64,000 nt of DNA from Archangium violaceum (GTDB lineage: Bacteria; Myxococcota; Myxococcia; Myxococcales; Myxococcaceae): positions 248,001 to 312,000 of the forward strand of contig NZ_CP069396.1 in the NCBI RefSeq assembly GCF_016887565.1. Reading direction: 5' to 3'. The notes under the pieces were generated by a model that saw only the letters and a list, made by a program, of their open reading frames with translations, was not told where the DNA came from and searched no databases. This document shows positions 41,538 to 50,557 of the stretch, piece after piece (within the stretch, counting starts at the first letter, position 1; every line of letters starts with the position of its first letter). The position numbers and the translations under genes were made by a program.

Positions 41538-42113
41538 TCACTTCGATCCAGAGGAGCGAGCCTGGGACTCGGAGTCCGACGAGGTCTCAACCCGAACCGG
41601 CTCATGAACCCGAGTAGCGGTGGAGTTCGGAGCCGCGGGCGTCTGTGAGCGCAGGTCGGCGATCTGCGCGATGGAGCGAGCCTTCTCGCGGAAGCTGGCG
41701 ATGCCCTTGATGGCGTCATGCCAGAACTTGGCGCCGAAGGCGGTGGCGAAGCCCATCAAGGTGCACCCGAGGGCATCGCGGAGGAGGTTGCCGAGGAGCC
41801 TGCCGAAGGGGAGAGCATCGAAGGAGTTGGCCTTGCCCTTCCAGTCGGCGAGGACCTCGCCCCAGGCCATGTAGTGCTCGAAGAAGAGCAGAGTGGGCAC
41901 ACCGTCGCGGGTGACGGTGGTGAACAGCTCGAGCAGGTTGGCGTGGGTGACGAGGGCGAGGCCGACGGCGAACATCATATTGCGGCGATCGAACTGTTCC
42001 TCGGACAGCACCTTCCACCGTTTGACGAGCCAGTTGCGCATGAGCTCGAGGACGCGCTCATGTACCGCGGCGAAGGCCGCGATGATGGTGGCGGCCTGGA
42101 TGATCATCTCCAT
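41538..42113 (-). CDS. small membrane-associated protein of unknown function
   Basis: A 191-residue protein with an N-terminal amphipathic/hydrophobic helix (MIIQAATIIAAFAAVHERVLELM), two possible membrane helices (MMFAVGLALVTHANLLELF and LGCTLMGFATAFGAKFW) and a disordered Ser/Thr-rich tail. No family was recognised with confidence. The start at 42113 is preferred because GGGGAGGA lies eight bases upstream; the in-frame GTG at 42131 contains that site. Confidence 0.6.
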   Translation of the reverse strand: MEMIIQAATIIAAFAAVHERVLELMRNWLVKRWKVLSEEQFDRRNMMFAVGLALVTHANLLELFTTVTRDGVPTLLFFEHYMAWGEVLADWKGKANSFDALPFGRLLGNLLRDALGCTLMGFATAFGAKFWHDAIKGIASFREKARSIAQIADLRSQTPAAPNSTATRVHEPVRVETSSDSESQARSSGSK

Positions 42114-42195
42114 GGGTGCATTCCTCCCCACGGGGGTGACGGGGTGCGGACGAGGAATGTGACGGAGGCTGCGGAAGGAACAGCGCGCGAAGGGC

Positions 42196-43416
42196 TCACG
42201 GCTGCCCGATGAACTTGTCGAGAAACCCCGAGCGCTGGAGCCACAGCATGAAGGCGAAGTTGAGGGTGTTGAAGGTGGCGTGGGCGAGGATGAGGGAGGG
42301 GAGACGGAAGCGGTAGATGAAGACGAGGCCGAACCAGGCGCCGAGGGCGGCGGTCTGAAAGACGGCGAGGGTGCCCTGGTAGAAGTGCCCGAGGCCGAAG
42401 AGGGCGGCGGAGACGAAGACGGCGGCGTACCAGTGTCCGAGGACGACGCGGAGCCTGGGGACGAGGAAGCCGCGGAAGGCGATCTCCTCGAAGCCGGTGA
42501 CGAGCACCATGGCGGCGGCGAAGGCGGGGATACCGAGACCGGTCTCGACGAGAGCGGTGGCGACCTCCTTGCGAGCGAGGGTCTCCTTGCCGGCGAGCTT
42601 CAGGAGCGAGGCGAGGACGGCGAGGGGAACGGATGCGGCGATATGGGCGGCGTACGTGCCGAGGGTGACGGGGATGCCGAGGAGGAGCTCGCGACCGAGC
42701 CCGTGGCGGACGAGCCCGATCTGATCGGGGCCCTGCCCATCGCGCCAGAGGAGGAGGGCGACGAGGAGGATGGCGCCGAGGGCGCGGAGGCACAGCCAGA
42801 GGATGGCGCCGGACCGGAAGAGCCCGGCCTTGCGAGCGGGCCCGAGGTGGACGGTCACCTCACGAGGCGTTCCCTGGCGCTCGATGCTCAAGCGGAGGTC
42901 GGCGCTGTCCCCGCCGCCCGCCTCGCGGATGCGCTTCTGGAAATCCAGCTCGGGAGCGGAGGAGGACAGGGGCTGACCGTCCACGGCGAGGACGCGGTCT
43001 CCGACCTCCAGGAGCCCGTCGGCGGGAAGGCCGGGCAGCACACGTGTGAGCTCGACGACCTCGCGTGCGGGCTGACCGTCACGTTGCACGGAGACGCTCT
43101 GGTGCGTCACGCCGAGCCGGGGAGAGGGCGCGAGTGAGTCACCGGACCACTCACTGGCCGTCAGGGCCGCGAGGGCCACGGCGAAGAGGAGGACGAGGAC
43201 GAGAGCGCGGCCGACATGGCCCGAGCGCCAGTCCGACCAGGGATGCAGGAGGAGGAGTCCCCAGGCGAACAGGACGCAGGTGACGGCGAGGAGGGGTGCC
43301 CATCCGAGCACGGCGAAGTTCGCCGGGAGGAAGACGGAGAAGAGCACGAGGGCCGCTTCGGCGAGCGCCCGCCCGCGAGGAGGAGTGTTGGGGAGGAGCT
43401 GGGCGACGATTCGCAC
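42196..43416 (-). CDS. CPBP intramembrane glutamic protease with inserted PDZ domain
   Basis: A 406-residue membrane protein. Two or three helices at the N-terminus are followed by a PDZ domain of about 95-190 (VLPGLPADGLLEVGDRVLAVDGQPL). The C-terminal half is a CPBP/Rce1-like protease with the three signature motifs EEIAFRGFL, FGLGHFYQG and LAHATFN, holding the Glu-Glu, His and His/Asn active-site residues. CPBP proteins cleave membrane or prenylated/peptide substrates and include bacteriocin-immunity proteins. The PDZ is probably periplasmic and could recruit substrates. The start is a GTG at 43416 with a weak site. It diverges from the DUF4184-like gene at 43460. Confidence 0.85.
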   Translation of the reverse strand: MRIVAQLLPNTPPRGRALAEAALVLFSVFLPANFAVLGWAPLLAVTCVLFAWGLLLLHPWSDWRSGHVGRALVLVLLFAVALAALTASEWSGDSLAPSPRLGVTHQSVSVQRDGQPAREVVELTRVLPGLPADGLLEVGDRVLAVDGQPLSSSAPELDFQKRIREAGGGDSADLRLSIERQGTPREVTVHLGPARKAGLFRSGAILWLCLRALGAILLVALLLWRDGQGPDQIGLVRHGLGRELLLGIPVTLGTYAAHIAASVPLAVLASLLKLAGKETLARKEVATALVETGLGIPAFAAAMVLVTGFEEIAFRGFLVPRLRVVLGHWYAAVFVSAALFGLGHFYQGTLAVFQTAALGAWFGLVFIYRFRLPSLILAHATFNTLNFAFMLWLQRSGFLDKFIGQP

Positions 43417-43459
43417 GAGGAGGTCCCGGGTTTCCGTGGCACGCTACCGGGAGGAAAGA

Positions 43460-44041
43460 ATGCCTGTCACCCTGCTGTGGGTGTGGCTGGAGGTGCTGGT
43501 GCTGCCGGTGTTGCGCCGCACGCTGCCCGAGGTGGGCGGAGTGCAGTGGGGCCGCTTCCTGCGGACGCGGGGCCTGCCGCGCGCCGCGCGTGAGTGGGCA
43601 CTGGGGGTGCTGGCGGTGTGGCTCGGCGCGGTGACGCACGCGGTGTGGGATGGCTTCACCCACCGTTACCGCTGGCCCGCGAGTGAGCTCTACCCCCAGG
43701 CCATGCTCACGGTGGGCCCGTGGGAGCTGCCGCTCGCCATGTGGCTCCAGCACGGCTCCTCGGTGGTGGGCTCGCTGGTGGTGCTCTGGGCCCTGGCGCG
43801 CCGCTACCCCCATCTGCCCGAGGAGCGAGGAGGCCGTTGGCGCGACTTCCTCCCGGTGCTGTTGCCCACGGTGGTGCTCGGAGTGGTGCTGCTGGGATTG
43901 CGGCTGGCGCGGGCCCCGAGCCAGGGCTCGCTCGAGCTGCAATTGAAATGGGCCGTGTGGCACGGGCTCGATGGAGCACTTGCCGGACTCACCCTGGGCT
44001 GCGTGTGGGCCCGGCTCCGCGACAGGGGTCGCACGAGCTGA
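43460..44041 (+). CDS. DUF4184-like membrane protein, short N-terminus
   Basis: A 193-residue protein with four or five helices matching the C-terminal two thirds of DUF4184 proteins (VWLGAVTHAVWDGFTHRYRW, MLTVGPWELPLAMWLQHGSSVVG). The His and Asp of the HAVWDGFTH motif are those assigned to a metal site in the family. The N-terminal 60-80 residues of the family are missing, yet GGGAGGAAAG five bases before ATG 43460 gives it a good ribosome site. It may be a functional short form or a truncated gene. The role is unknown. Confidence 0.65.
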   Translation: MPVTLLWVWLEVLVLPVLRRTLPEVGGVQWGRFLRTRGLPRAAREWALGVLAVWLGAVTHAVWDGFTHRYRWPASELYPQAMLTVGPWELPLAMWLQHGSSVVGSLVVLWALARRYPHLPEERGGRWRDFLPVLLPTVVLGVVLLGLRLARAPSQGSLELQLKWAVWHGLDGALAGLTLGCVWARLRDRGRTS

Positions 44042-44363
44042 GAGCTGCTACGCTCGCCCAGCCATGTCCCCAGGCGGTTCGAGTCGGACTTCAATGTCTG
44101 CCATCGCAGCCTGGTGGCGAGCGCCGCATCCTCCCGCGCGGGCGATCTCACGCCGCTCCACCTTGTCCTGACGGGGACACCTTCCGGTCTCGCTTTGCCC
44201 GAACTGGTCCGACAATCAGACCAGTTGAGCGAACTCGCGCCCGGAGGCCGGCTCTCCCCACTCCGCACGGGAAGTTCGTGGACACGCCACTCGCGGGCCA
44301 TCACGGAGGGCGCGGGGCGTCCGGCGTTCCGGTAGGGTGGAGTCCCCGAGAGGACGTGCGCCG
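44042..44363. other. 322-base gap with a dispersed hairpin repeat
   Basis: No convincing reading frame is present. It contains one copy of the AACTGG hairpin repeat at 44202-44226 and otherwise unremarkable GC-rich DNA before the DUF819 gene. Confidence 0.6.
44202..44226. repeat. AACTGG hairpin repeat, copy 1
   Basis: 11-base arms AACTGGTCCGA and TCAGACCAGTT (one mismatch) around a CAA loop. About 14 bases later comes GCGCCCGGAGG. The same arrangement recurs at 48888. Confidence 0.65.
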
Positions 44364-45500
44364 ATGACGATCATCCAGGTGTTGTTCTGCGTGTTCTTCC
44401 CGGCGGTGGCCATCTGGGCCGCCGAGCGCTTTCGCGCGGCGCGGTTCCTCGGCCCGGTGACGCTCTGCTACGTGGCGGGCGTGCTCGCGGCGAACGTGCC
44501 CGGGGTGAGGCTGTCTGCGGACACGGCGATGAGCGTGAGCGAGGCCGCCGTGCCCCTGGCCATTCCCCTGCTGCTGTTCTCCACGGATGTGCGCGAGTGG
44601 CCGAGGCTCGCGCGCTCGCTGCTCATCTCCTTCGCGCTGGCGTGCGTCGCGGCGGTCGTCTCCGCGGGGCTCGTCGGCTGGTTCTTCCGGGACAGGACGG
44701 ACGAGTGGTGGAAGATCGCCGGCATGCTGGTGGGGGTGTACGTCGGGGGCACCGCCAATATGGCCGCGATCGGGCGGGTGCTGGAGGCGCGGAGCGAGAC
44801 CTTCATCCTGCTCAACGCGGCGGACCTGGCCGCGGGCGGCGCCTACCTCATCTTCCTGCTCACCTTCGCGCAGCGGTTGCTCCTGCGCTTCATGCGGCCC
44901 TTCACCGCCGCGCCGCACCACGAGGCCTTCGAGCACCCCGGGGAGCGGCTCGGTGCCTGGACGCGACACCACCTGCGGGAGATGGGGCTCGGCTTCGCGC
45001 TCTCGGCGCTCATCGTGGCGGTGGCCATTGGCATGACGTTGGCCGCGTTCGGAAAGCTGGAGGCCGGCCCGGCCCTGCTCGGCATCACCACGCTGGGCAT
45101 CGTGGCCTCGCTGTCAAAGCGGATCCGCGCGCTGGCGGGAGTCTACGAGCTGGGGGAGTACGTGTTGCTCGTCTTCTGCGTGGCCATGGGCTCGCTGGCC
45201 GATGCGCGGCTGCTGAGTGGGGGCAGTGTGATGCTGGCGCTCTTCGTGGTGCTGGTGATGGGGCTCGCCATCGTCATTCACGTCGCGCTCTCGGCGCTCC
45301 TGCGCATCGACGTGGACAGCACGCTCATCTGCTCGACGGCGACCATCTACGGGCCGGCGCAGATAGGTCCGGTGGCGGCGGCGCTGAAGAACCGCAGCAT
45401 CGTGGGACCCGGCCTCACGCTTGGGCTCGCGGGCATCGCCCTGGGCAACTACCTTGGGCTGGCCACGGCCTGGGGACTGCGCTGGCTCGCGGGCGGCTGA
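44364..45500 (+). CDS. DUF819-family membrane protein
   Basis: A 378-residue protein with about ten membrane helices. Family-typical segments are VPLAIPLLLFSTDVREW, MLVGVYVGGTANMAAIGRVL and SLADARL, with the C-terminal STATIYGPAQIGPVAAALK. DUF819 proteins (YjcL-like) look like secondary transporters, but no substrate is established. GAGAGGA upstream of ATG 44364 fixes the start; the in-frame start at 44337 is less likely. Confidence 0.85.
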   Translation: MTIIQVLFCVFFPAVAIWAAERFRAARFLGPVTLCYVAGVLAANVPGVRLSADTAMSVSEAAVPLAIPLLLFSTDVREWPRLARSLLISFALACVAAVVSAGLVGWFFRDRTDEWWKIAGMLVGVYVGGTANMAAIGRVLEARSETFILLNAADLAAGGAYLIFLLTFAQRLLLRFMRPFTAAPHHEAFEHPGERLGAWTRHHLREMGLGFALSALIVAVAIGMTLAAFGKLEAGPALLGITTLGIVASLSKRIRALAGVYELGEYVLLVFCVAMGSLADARLLSGGSVMLALFVVLVMGLAIVIHVALSALLRIDVDSTLICSTATIYGPAQIGPVAAALKNRSIVGPGLTLGLAGIALGNYLGLATAWGLRWLAGG

Positions 45501-45539
45501 GGTGGGCTTTTTCTGGCGAGTGGCGTTAGCCTCCCGCGC

Positions 45540-46463
45540 ATGCCACTCGATCCGCAGGCCCGGAACTTCCTCTCCATGGTCGCCGACGCGCCTCCACTCG
45601 ACACGCGCACCGTCGAGGAGAACCGGGCGCAGCTGGCGGCGGTCGTGCCCCTGACCGGGACACCGGCGGAGATGGCGGACGTCACCGACCTCTCATTGCC
45701 CGGTCCGGCCGGTGGCGTGCGGGTGCGGGTGTACCGGCCCGACAAGGCGGCCCACCTTCCGGTCGTCGCGTACTTCCACGGTGGCGGATGGATGTTGTGC
45801 GACCTGGAGACCCACGACACGACGTGCCGGGACATCGCGCGCCACTCGGGGGCGGTGGTGGTGTCGGTGGACTATCGCCGTTCACCGGAGCACCCCTTCC
45901 CCGCGGCCTACGAGGACTGCCTGTCCGTCACGCGCGCCCTGCTGGACGGCAGCGCGGGTCTCGGCACGGACCGCACGCGGGTGGCGGTCGCGGGAGACAG
46001 CGCGGGCGGCAACATCGCGGCGGCCGTGGCCCAGGGTCTGCGCGGCAGGTCCCAGGGACTCGTCCATCAGGTGCTCGTCTATCCCCTCACCGACGCTCGC
46101 GTGGGCCGGACGCCCAGCTACGCGGAGTTCGGCGAGGGCTACTTCATGACCCGCCGCGACATCGAGTACTTCCTGAAGGCCTACGCGGGCGGGGCGGACC
46201 CGGCGGATCCGCGCCTGTCGCCGGCCCGAGCGGAAGACCTTCGCGGCCTGCCGGCGGCGACCGTCATCACCGCCGAGTGCGATCCCCTGCGCGACGATGG
46301 CGAGGCCTACGCGGCGGCGCTGCGCGCGGCGGGAGTCCCGGCCGAGTACCGGTGCTTCGCGGGCCAGGTCCATCCGTTCGTCCTGCTGGCCGGTCTCATC
46401 GACGCCGCGCACGATGCCCGGAGGCTGATGGGCGAGCGATTGCGAGAGGCATTCGGAGGCTGA
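45540..46463 (+). CDS. HSL-family alpha/beta hydrolase (esterase/lipase)
   Basis: A 307-residue carboxylesterase of the hormone-sensitive-lipase group. HGGGW near 80 supplies the oxyanion hole, GDSAGG near 153 the nucleophile Ser, and TAECDPLRDDGEAYA and GQVHPF the Asp and His. The family hydrolyses short-chain esters and acetylated substrates. It starts 39 bases after the DUF819 stop on the same strand, so cotranscription is possible. It precedes the siderophore receptor by about 200 bases; a link to iron uptake is not shown. Confidence 0.9.
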   Translation: MPLDPQARNFLSMVADAPPLDTRTVEENRAQLAAVVPLTGTPAEMADVTDLSLPGPAGGVRVRVYRPDKAAHLPVVAYFHGGGWMLCDLETHDTTCRDIARHSGAVVVSVDYRRSPEHPFPAAYEDCLSVTRALLDGSAGLGTDRTRVAVAGDSAGGNIAAAVAQGLRGRSQGLVHQVLVYPLTDARVGRTPSYAEFGEGYFMTRRDIEYFLKAYAGGADPADPRLSPARAEDLRGLPAATVITAECDPLRDDGEAYAAALRAAGVPAEYRCFAGQVHPFVLLAGLIDAAHDARRLMGERLREAFGG

Positions 46464-46639
46464 GCGGAGCCTTGCATCCTGGTTGCTCCCGGGGGGAGTT
46501 GAGTCCGTTCGCGAAGCACTCAGGCGGATGGGTTGCGCCTCGGAGGTGAGCGACCTGCCGCGCCTCCTGACCGCACCTAATCCCCGCTTGCCTGCCCCAG
46601 GGGCCCATGTTACGCCGCGTGGAACTCCACTCTGAATTT

Positions 46640-46658
46640 GCGAACAAGAATCATTATC
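46640..46658. promoter_or_regulatory. Fur-box-like site at the TonB receptor start
   Basis: Nineteen bases with the right half AATCATTATC perfect; 14 of 19 positions match the classical Fur consensus. It ends three bases before the ATG at 46662, so it overlaps where a ribosome site would be expected. Confidence 0.65.
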
Positions 46659-46661
46659 AAT

Positions 46662-48821
46662 ATGTCCTCTCTGATTCGGAACAGGCGCGGACAGCGCTTC
46701 CCCGCGCCGGCGTCTATTGCCGGTGTCTCCCTGCTCGTGCTCGCGACGACCGCTGTCGCCCAGGAAGCGGAGGAGGCGAAGCCCATCACGCTGGACGTCG
46801 TCCAGGTGCAGGCGGAGCGGGAGCGCGCGACGGGACCCGTGAAGGGCGTCGTCGCAGAGCGCAGCGCGAGCGGCACCAAGACGGACGCCTCCCTCCTGGA
46901 GACGCCGCAGGCGGTCTCCGTCGTGGGCCGGGAGCAGATGGACGCCCAGCAGGTGCAGTCCATCGTCGAGGCCACGCGCTACACCCCCGGCGTCCGGGCC
47001 GAGTCGTTCGGCGGTGACTCGCGCAACGACTGGTTCCTGGTGCGCGGCTTTCCCTCCCAGGAGGCTGGCTATTACCTCGACGGCCTTCAGCTCTTCTCCA
47101 GCTCCTTCGCCACCTGGCGTCTGGAGCCCTTCGGGCTGGAGCGCATCGAAGCGGTGCGAGGCCCCTCGTCGGTTCTCTACGGCGGCACCAATCCCGGCGG
47201 TCTGCTCAACCTCGTGAGCAAGCGTCCCCCCACCGAGCCGCTCCGTCGCGTGGAGGCGGGCATCAACGAGTACCTCAACGGCTACGGCGCGGTGGACCTC
47301 GGTGGGCCCATCGGCCAGAGCGAGCAGTGGTTCTACCGGGTGTCGGTGCTGGGCCGGGGCGGTAACACCCAGGTTCGCTCCATCGACAACAACCGCCTCT
47401 TCATCGCCCCGAGCCTCACCTGGAAGCCGACGGACCGCACGTCCCTGACGCTCCATGGCAGCTACCTGCTCGACCGCACGCGCGGCCAGAACTTCCTGCC
47501 CTACGTGGGCACCGTCGTCGACGCGCCCTATGGCCGCATCCCCACGGACCTGTTCACGAGCGATCCCAGCATGGACCGCTTCGCGCGCGACCAGGGGCTC
47601 GTCGGCTACGAGTTCGAGCACCGCTTCGACGACACGTGGACGGTGCGTCAGAACCTGCGCTTCGGCCGCCTCGGCATCGACTTCCAGACGCTCTACGGCG
47701 TGGGTCATGCCACCACGCCCGAGGACGCGAAGCTCGCCCGCTTCAACTTCGTGACGACGCCACGCTCGAGCCTGTTCACGGTCGACACCCAGGCCCAGGC
47801 GCGCTTCACCACCGGCCCGCTGCGCCATGACGTCCTGTTCGGGCTCGACTACAAGCACTACCGCCTCAACGACGCGCAGGGCTTCGAGGCCACGGATGCC
47901 CTCGACCTCCTCGCTCCCGTCTACGGCTCCTACGCGCCCACCGGGTCGCGCTACAACCTCAGCAGGACCCGGCAGAACCAGCTCGGCGTCTACCTCCAGG
48001 ACCAGCTCCAGCTCGTCGAGCGCCTGCGCCTGGTGCTCAGCGGGCGCCATGACTGGGTGGGCGTCCAGCTCACCAACCCGCTCCTGGCGGCCGCGAGCTA
48101 CGAGGGCCGTGACAGCGCTTTCAGCGGCCGTGCCGGGCTCCTCTACACCTTCGACAGCGGCCTCGCGCCGTACGTCAGCTACTCCCGGTCCTTCAATCCC
48201 GTGGCTGGCACCAACGCGGCCGGAGAGCTCTTCGAGCCCGAGCTCGGCGAGCAGCTCGAGGCGGGTCTCAAGTTCCAGCCGGAGGACACGCGGCTCTCGC
48301 TGGGCCTCTCCGTCTTCGAGCTGCGCCGCGAGAACTTCCTGACGACGGACACCGCCTTCCAGACGCTCCAGATTGGCGAGGTGCGCTCCCGCGGCCTGGA
48401 GCTCGAGGCGAACGCGAACCCGGTCCAGGGCCTCAGCCTCATCGGCTCCGCCTCGTACTACCGCCTGCGCATCACCGAGGGAGCCGACTTCGAGGTCGGC
48501 AAGGCGCCCGTGGGCGTGCCGGAGCTGCAAGGCTCGCTGTGGGCCGACTACACCTTGCAGGGCGGGGTGCTCCAGGGATTCGGAGCCGGCGCGGGCGTGC
48601 GCTACGTGGGCGCGTCGTTCGCCAACCGGAACAACTCGCTGGAGGTGCCGGGCTTCACGCTCGTGGATGCCGGTGTCCACTACGAGCGGGCCCAGTGGCG
48701 GGCGGCCATCCACGCCTCGAACCTGCTGGACCGCACGTACGTGTCGTCCTGCAGTTCCGAGACGGCCTGCTTCTACGGCGACCGGCGCCGGGCCATGCTC
48801 AACGTGGGCTACTCCTGGTAG
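46662..48821 (+). CDS. TonB-dependent siderophore receptor
   Basis: A 719-residue outer-membrane receptor. The signal peptide is at 1-35 (ASIAGVSLLVLATTAVAQ), then a TonB-box region, then the plug domain (ETPQAVSVVGREQM, RYTPGVRAESFGG, LEPFGLERIEAVRGPSSVLYG). The 22-strand barrel ends in the aromatic terminus NVGYSW. It resembles FhuA/FpvA-type ferric-siderophore receptors. The start at 46662 directly follows a Fur-like box and has no ribosome site; a TTG at 46638 is in frame. It faces the PepSY operon, whose genes commonly accompany such receptors. The exact siderophore is unknown. Confidence 0.92.
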   Translation: MSSLIRNRRGQRFPAPASIAGVSLLVLATTAVAQEAEEAKPITLDVVQVQAERERATGPVKGVVAERSASGTKTDASLLETPQAVSVVGREQMDAQQVQSIVEATRYTPGVRAESFGGDSRNDWFLVRGFPSQEAGYYLDGLQLFSSSFATWRLEPFGLERIEAVRGPSSVLYGGTNPGGLLNLVSKRPPTEPLRRVEAGINEYLNGYGAVDLGGPIGQSEQWFYRVSVLGRGGNTQVRSIDNNRLFIAPSLTWKPTDRTSLTLHGSYLLDRTRGQNFLPYVGTVVDAPYGRIPTDLFTSDPSMDRFARDQGLVGYEFEHRFDDTWTVRQNLRFGRLGIDFQTLYGVGHATTPEDAKLARFNFVTTPRSSLFTVDTQAQARFTTGPLRHDVLFGLDYKHYRLNDAQGFEATDALDLLAPVYGSYAPTGSRYNLSRTRQNQLGVYLQDQLQLVERLRLVLSGRHDWVGVQLTNPLLAAASYEGRDSAFSGRAGLLYTFDSGLAPYVSYSRSFNPVAGTNAAGELFEPELGEQLEAGLKFQPEDTRLSLGLSVFELRRENFLTTDTAFQTLQIGEVRSRGLELEANANPVQGLSLIGSASYYRLRITEGADFEVGKAPVGVPELQGSLWADYTLQGGVLQGFGAGAGVRYVGASFANRNNSLEVPGFTLVDAGVHYERAQWRAAIHASNLLDRTYVSSCSSETACFYGDRRRAMLNVGYSW

Positions 48822-48887
48822 CCCGAGCTCGCCAGGCCAGGTGGGTTGGGTCGTTTCAGGAGGGAGGTCCCGGGCGCGCTCGGGAGC

Positions 48888-48912
48888 AACTGGTCTGACA
48901 GTCGGACCAGTT
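48888..48912. repeat. AACTGG hairpin repeat, copy 2
   Basis: 11-base arms AACTGGTCTGA and TCGGACCAGTT (one T-G wobble) around a CAG loop, then GCGCCCGGAGG after about 18 bases. It lies between the convergent receptor and PepSY genes and could also act as a terminator hairpin. Confidence 0.65.
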
Positions 48913-48997
48913 CGTCCGAAGTGCGCCCGGAGGGTGCCCCGTCCCTTCCCGCGGGAGCGCCCTTGAAAGAACCTGCTTCAGTTGACTTGGACGCCTC

Positions 48998-50557
48998 TCA
49001 CGCGGAAACCCGGGAGGGGGAGGGCGCCTCGACCCGCTCGGGCCGCGCCTCCGCCGGACGCTTGCGCTTCAGTCCCCACGCGAGCCCACCGCAGCCCAGG
49101 GCGAGCGCGCACAGCAGCAGCTCCGCGAGGAACACGGGTGGCAGTCCTCGCGCGAGCGCCGTGAACAGATTCACCTCCCGGAACGCCACGTCCGAGGCGA
49201 GGACTCCCCCGAAGAGGGCGGACGCCGCCCCGCATAGCCCGATGCCCGCGCGCCGGGACGAGACGCCCGGCACCAGAGTCACGAGGACCGCGAGCCCCCA
49301 GGCGCCGAGGAACAGGCCGAACTCCCAGTCGCCTCGCCTCGCGGCATCCCACGGCAGCGCGCGGTTGGCGGTGAAGTAGACGGAGGAGGCGAAGGCGAGC
49401 CCCGCGGACACGCCCACCGTCAGCCGCTCCAGGAGCCGGTTGCCCCAGTGCGCGCGGTGCGCGTCCCGGCGCTCGAGCCAGATGAGGTTGCCGGTGATGA
49501 GGACGGCGCACATGGCGAGCGCGAGCAGCGCGTAGAGCGGCTTGAGCAGCAGGCCCGCGTAATGCGCGGCGTGCAGGTCGAAGAACACGCGCTCGAGGAA
49601 GAACGTGGGCGTCGAATATTCGGCGCTCGTCCCGAAGGGCGTGCCGCTCACCGCGTCCATGAAGGCGAAGTGGTCCGCGCCGAGCGGTGCCATCTGGAAG
49701 TAGATGCCGGCCCACGCGTTCGCGTCGCCCTGGAGCTGGAGGTCGACGTAGCGCGGAGTGCCCTCGGCCCCAGGGACGGCGGCGCGGGCCCGGGACACGA
49801 GCTCATCCAGGGACAGCATGGGCGCCTCGCGCCCGGTGGCGGCGCGGGTCGGTTGGGCATAGCCCCTCAGCTCGGTGACCCGGTTCGGGTTGCCGTCGAA
49901 CACGGTGGCGGTGAAGCCCTGTCCCGCCAGGGCCGCGAGGCACAGGACGGCTCCCGTCCAACCGAGCATCGCGGTGAAGGGCAGCCCGAAGACGCCGAGC
50001 ACCTTGTGCGCATCCGAGGACGAGAAGCGCAGCTTCAGCTCGGGGCGGAACCGCCACCACTGCTGCCGCAGGTCCTTGAGATGGATGACGAGCCCGCTCA
50101 CGAGCACCACGAGCATCGCCACCGACACCACGCCCGTGAGCTCCATGCCCCAGGGCACGCGGTAGAAGAAGTGCATCCAGTAGAGCTCGCTCGACAGCCG
50201 GCTTCGCCCGGACAGCACCGTGCCGGTGACGGGGTCGAGCCAGAGCTCCCGCGTCCCCTCCGGCTCGAAGAGATAGGCGGTGACGAACCGTGTCTCCTCG
50301 TGGGGCAGGAAGCCCACATGCGAGCCGCGCGGCATCGGGCCGAGCTGCTTCACGCGCGCGAGCAGCGCGTCGAAGGAGGGGGGCTGCCCGTGCGGCGGCG
50401 CGACGTGGAGCGCGGGCTCCTGCCACACCTCGAGCTCCTCGCGGAACAGCGCGAAGACGCCGCAGAAGAAGATGACGAAGAGGAAGAGGCTCGCGATGAC
50501 GCCGGCCCAGGCGTGCACGTCCCACTGGATGCGGAAGGTACGGGGAGAGAGCTTCAC
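48998..50557 (-). CDS. PepSY-associated TM protein (iron uptake, reductase-like)
   Basis: A 519-residue inner-membrane protein of the PepSY_TM family. The first helix is WDVHAWAGVIASLFLFVIFFCGVFALF. A periplasmic PepSY-like region holds FEPEGTRELWLDPVTGTVLSG, and conserved His residues lie in LYWMHFF, LVIHLKD, DAHKVLG and DLHAAHYAG. These proteins accompany ferric-siderophore receptors and are thought to reduce the ferric complex in the periplasm. The start is GTG 50557, behind GGAGG, overlapping the stop of the DUF3649-like gene (GTGA). The C-terminus is a basic tail. Confidence 0.88.
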   Translation of the reverse strand: MKLSPRTFRIQWDVHAWAGVIASLFLFVIFFCGVFALFREELEVWQEPALHVAPPHGQPPSFDALLARVKQLGPMPRGSHVGFLPHEETRFVTAYLFEPEGTRELWLDPVTGTVLSGRSRLSSELYWMHFFYRVPWGMELTGVVSVAMLVVLVSGLVIHLKDLRQQWWRFRPELKLRFSSSDAHKVLGVFGLPFTAMLGWTGAVLCLAALAGQGFTATVFDGNPNRVTELRGYAQPTRAATGREAPMLSLDELVSRARAAVPGAEGTPRYVDLQLQGDANAWAGIYFQMAPLGADHFAFMDAVSGTPFGTSAEYSTPTFFLERVFFDLHAAHYAGLLLKPLYALLALAMCAVLITGNLIWLERRDAHRAHWGNRLLERLTVGVSAGLAFASSVYFTANRALPWDAARRGDWEFGLFLGAWGLAVLVTLVPGVSSRRAGIGLCGAASALFGGVLASDVAFREVNLFTALARGLPPVFLAELLLCALALGCGGLAWGLKRKRPAEARPERVEAPSPSRVSA

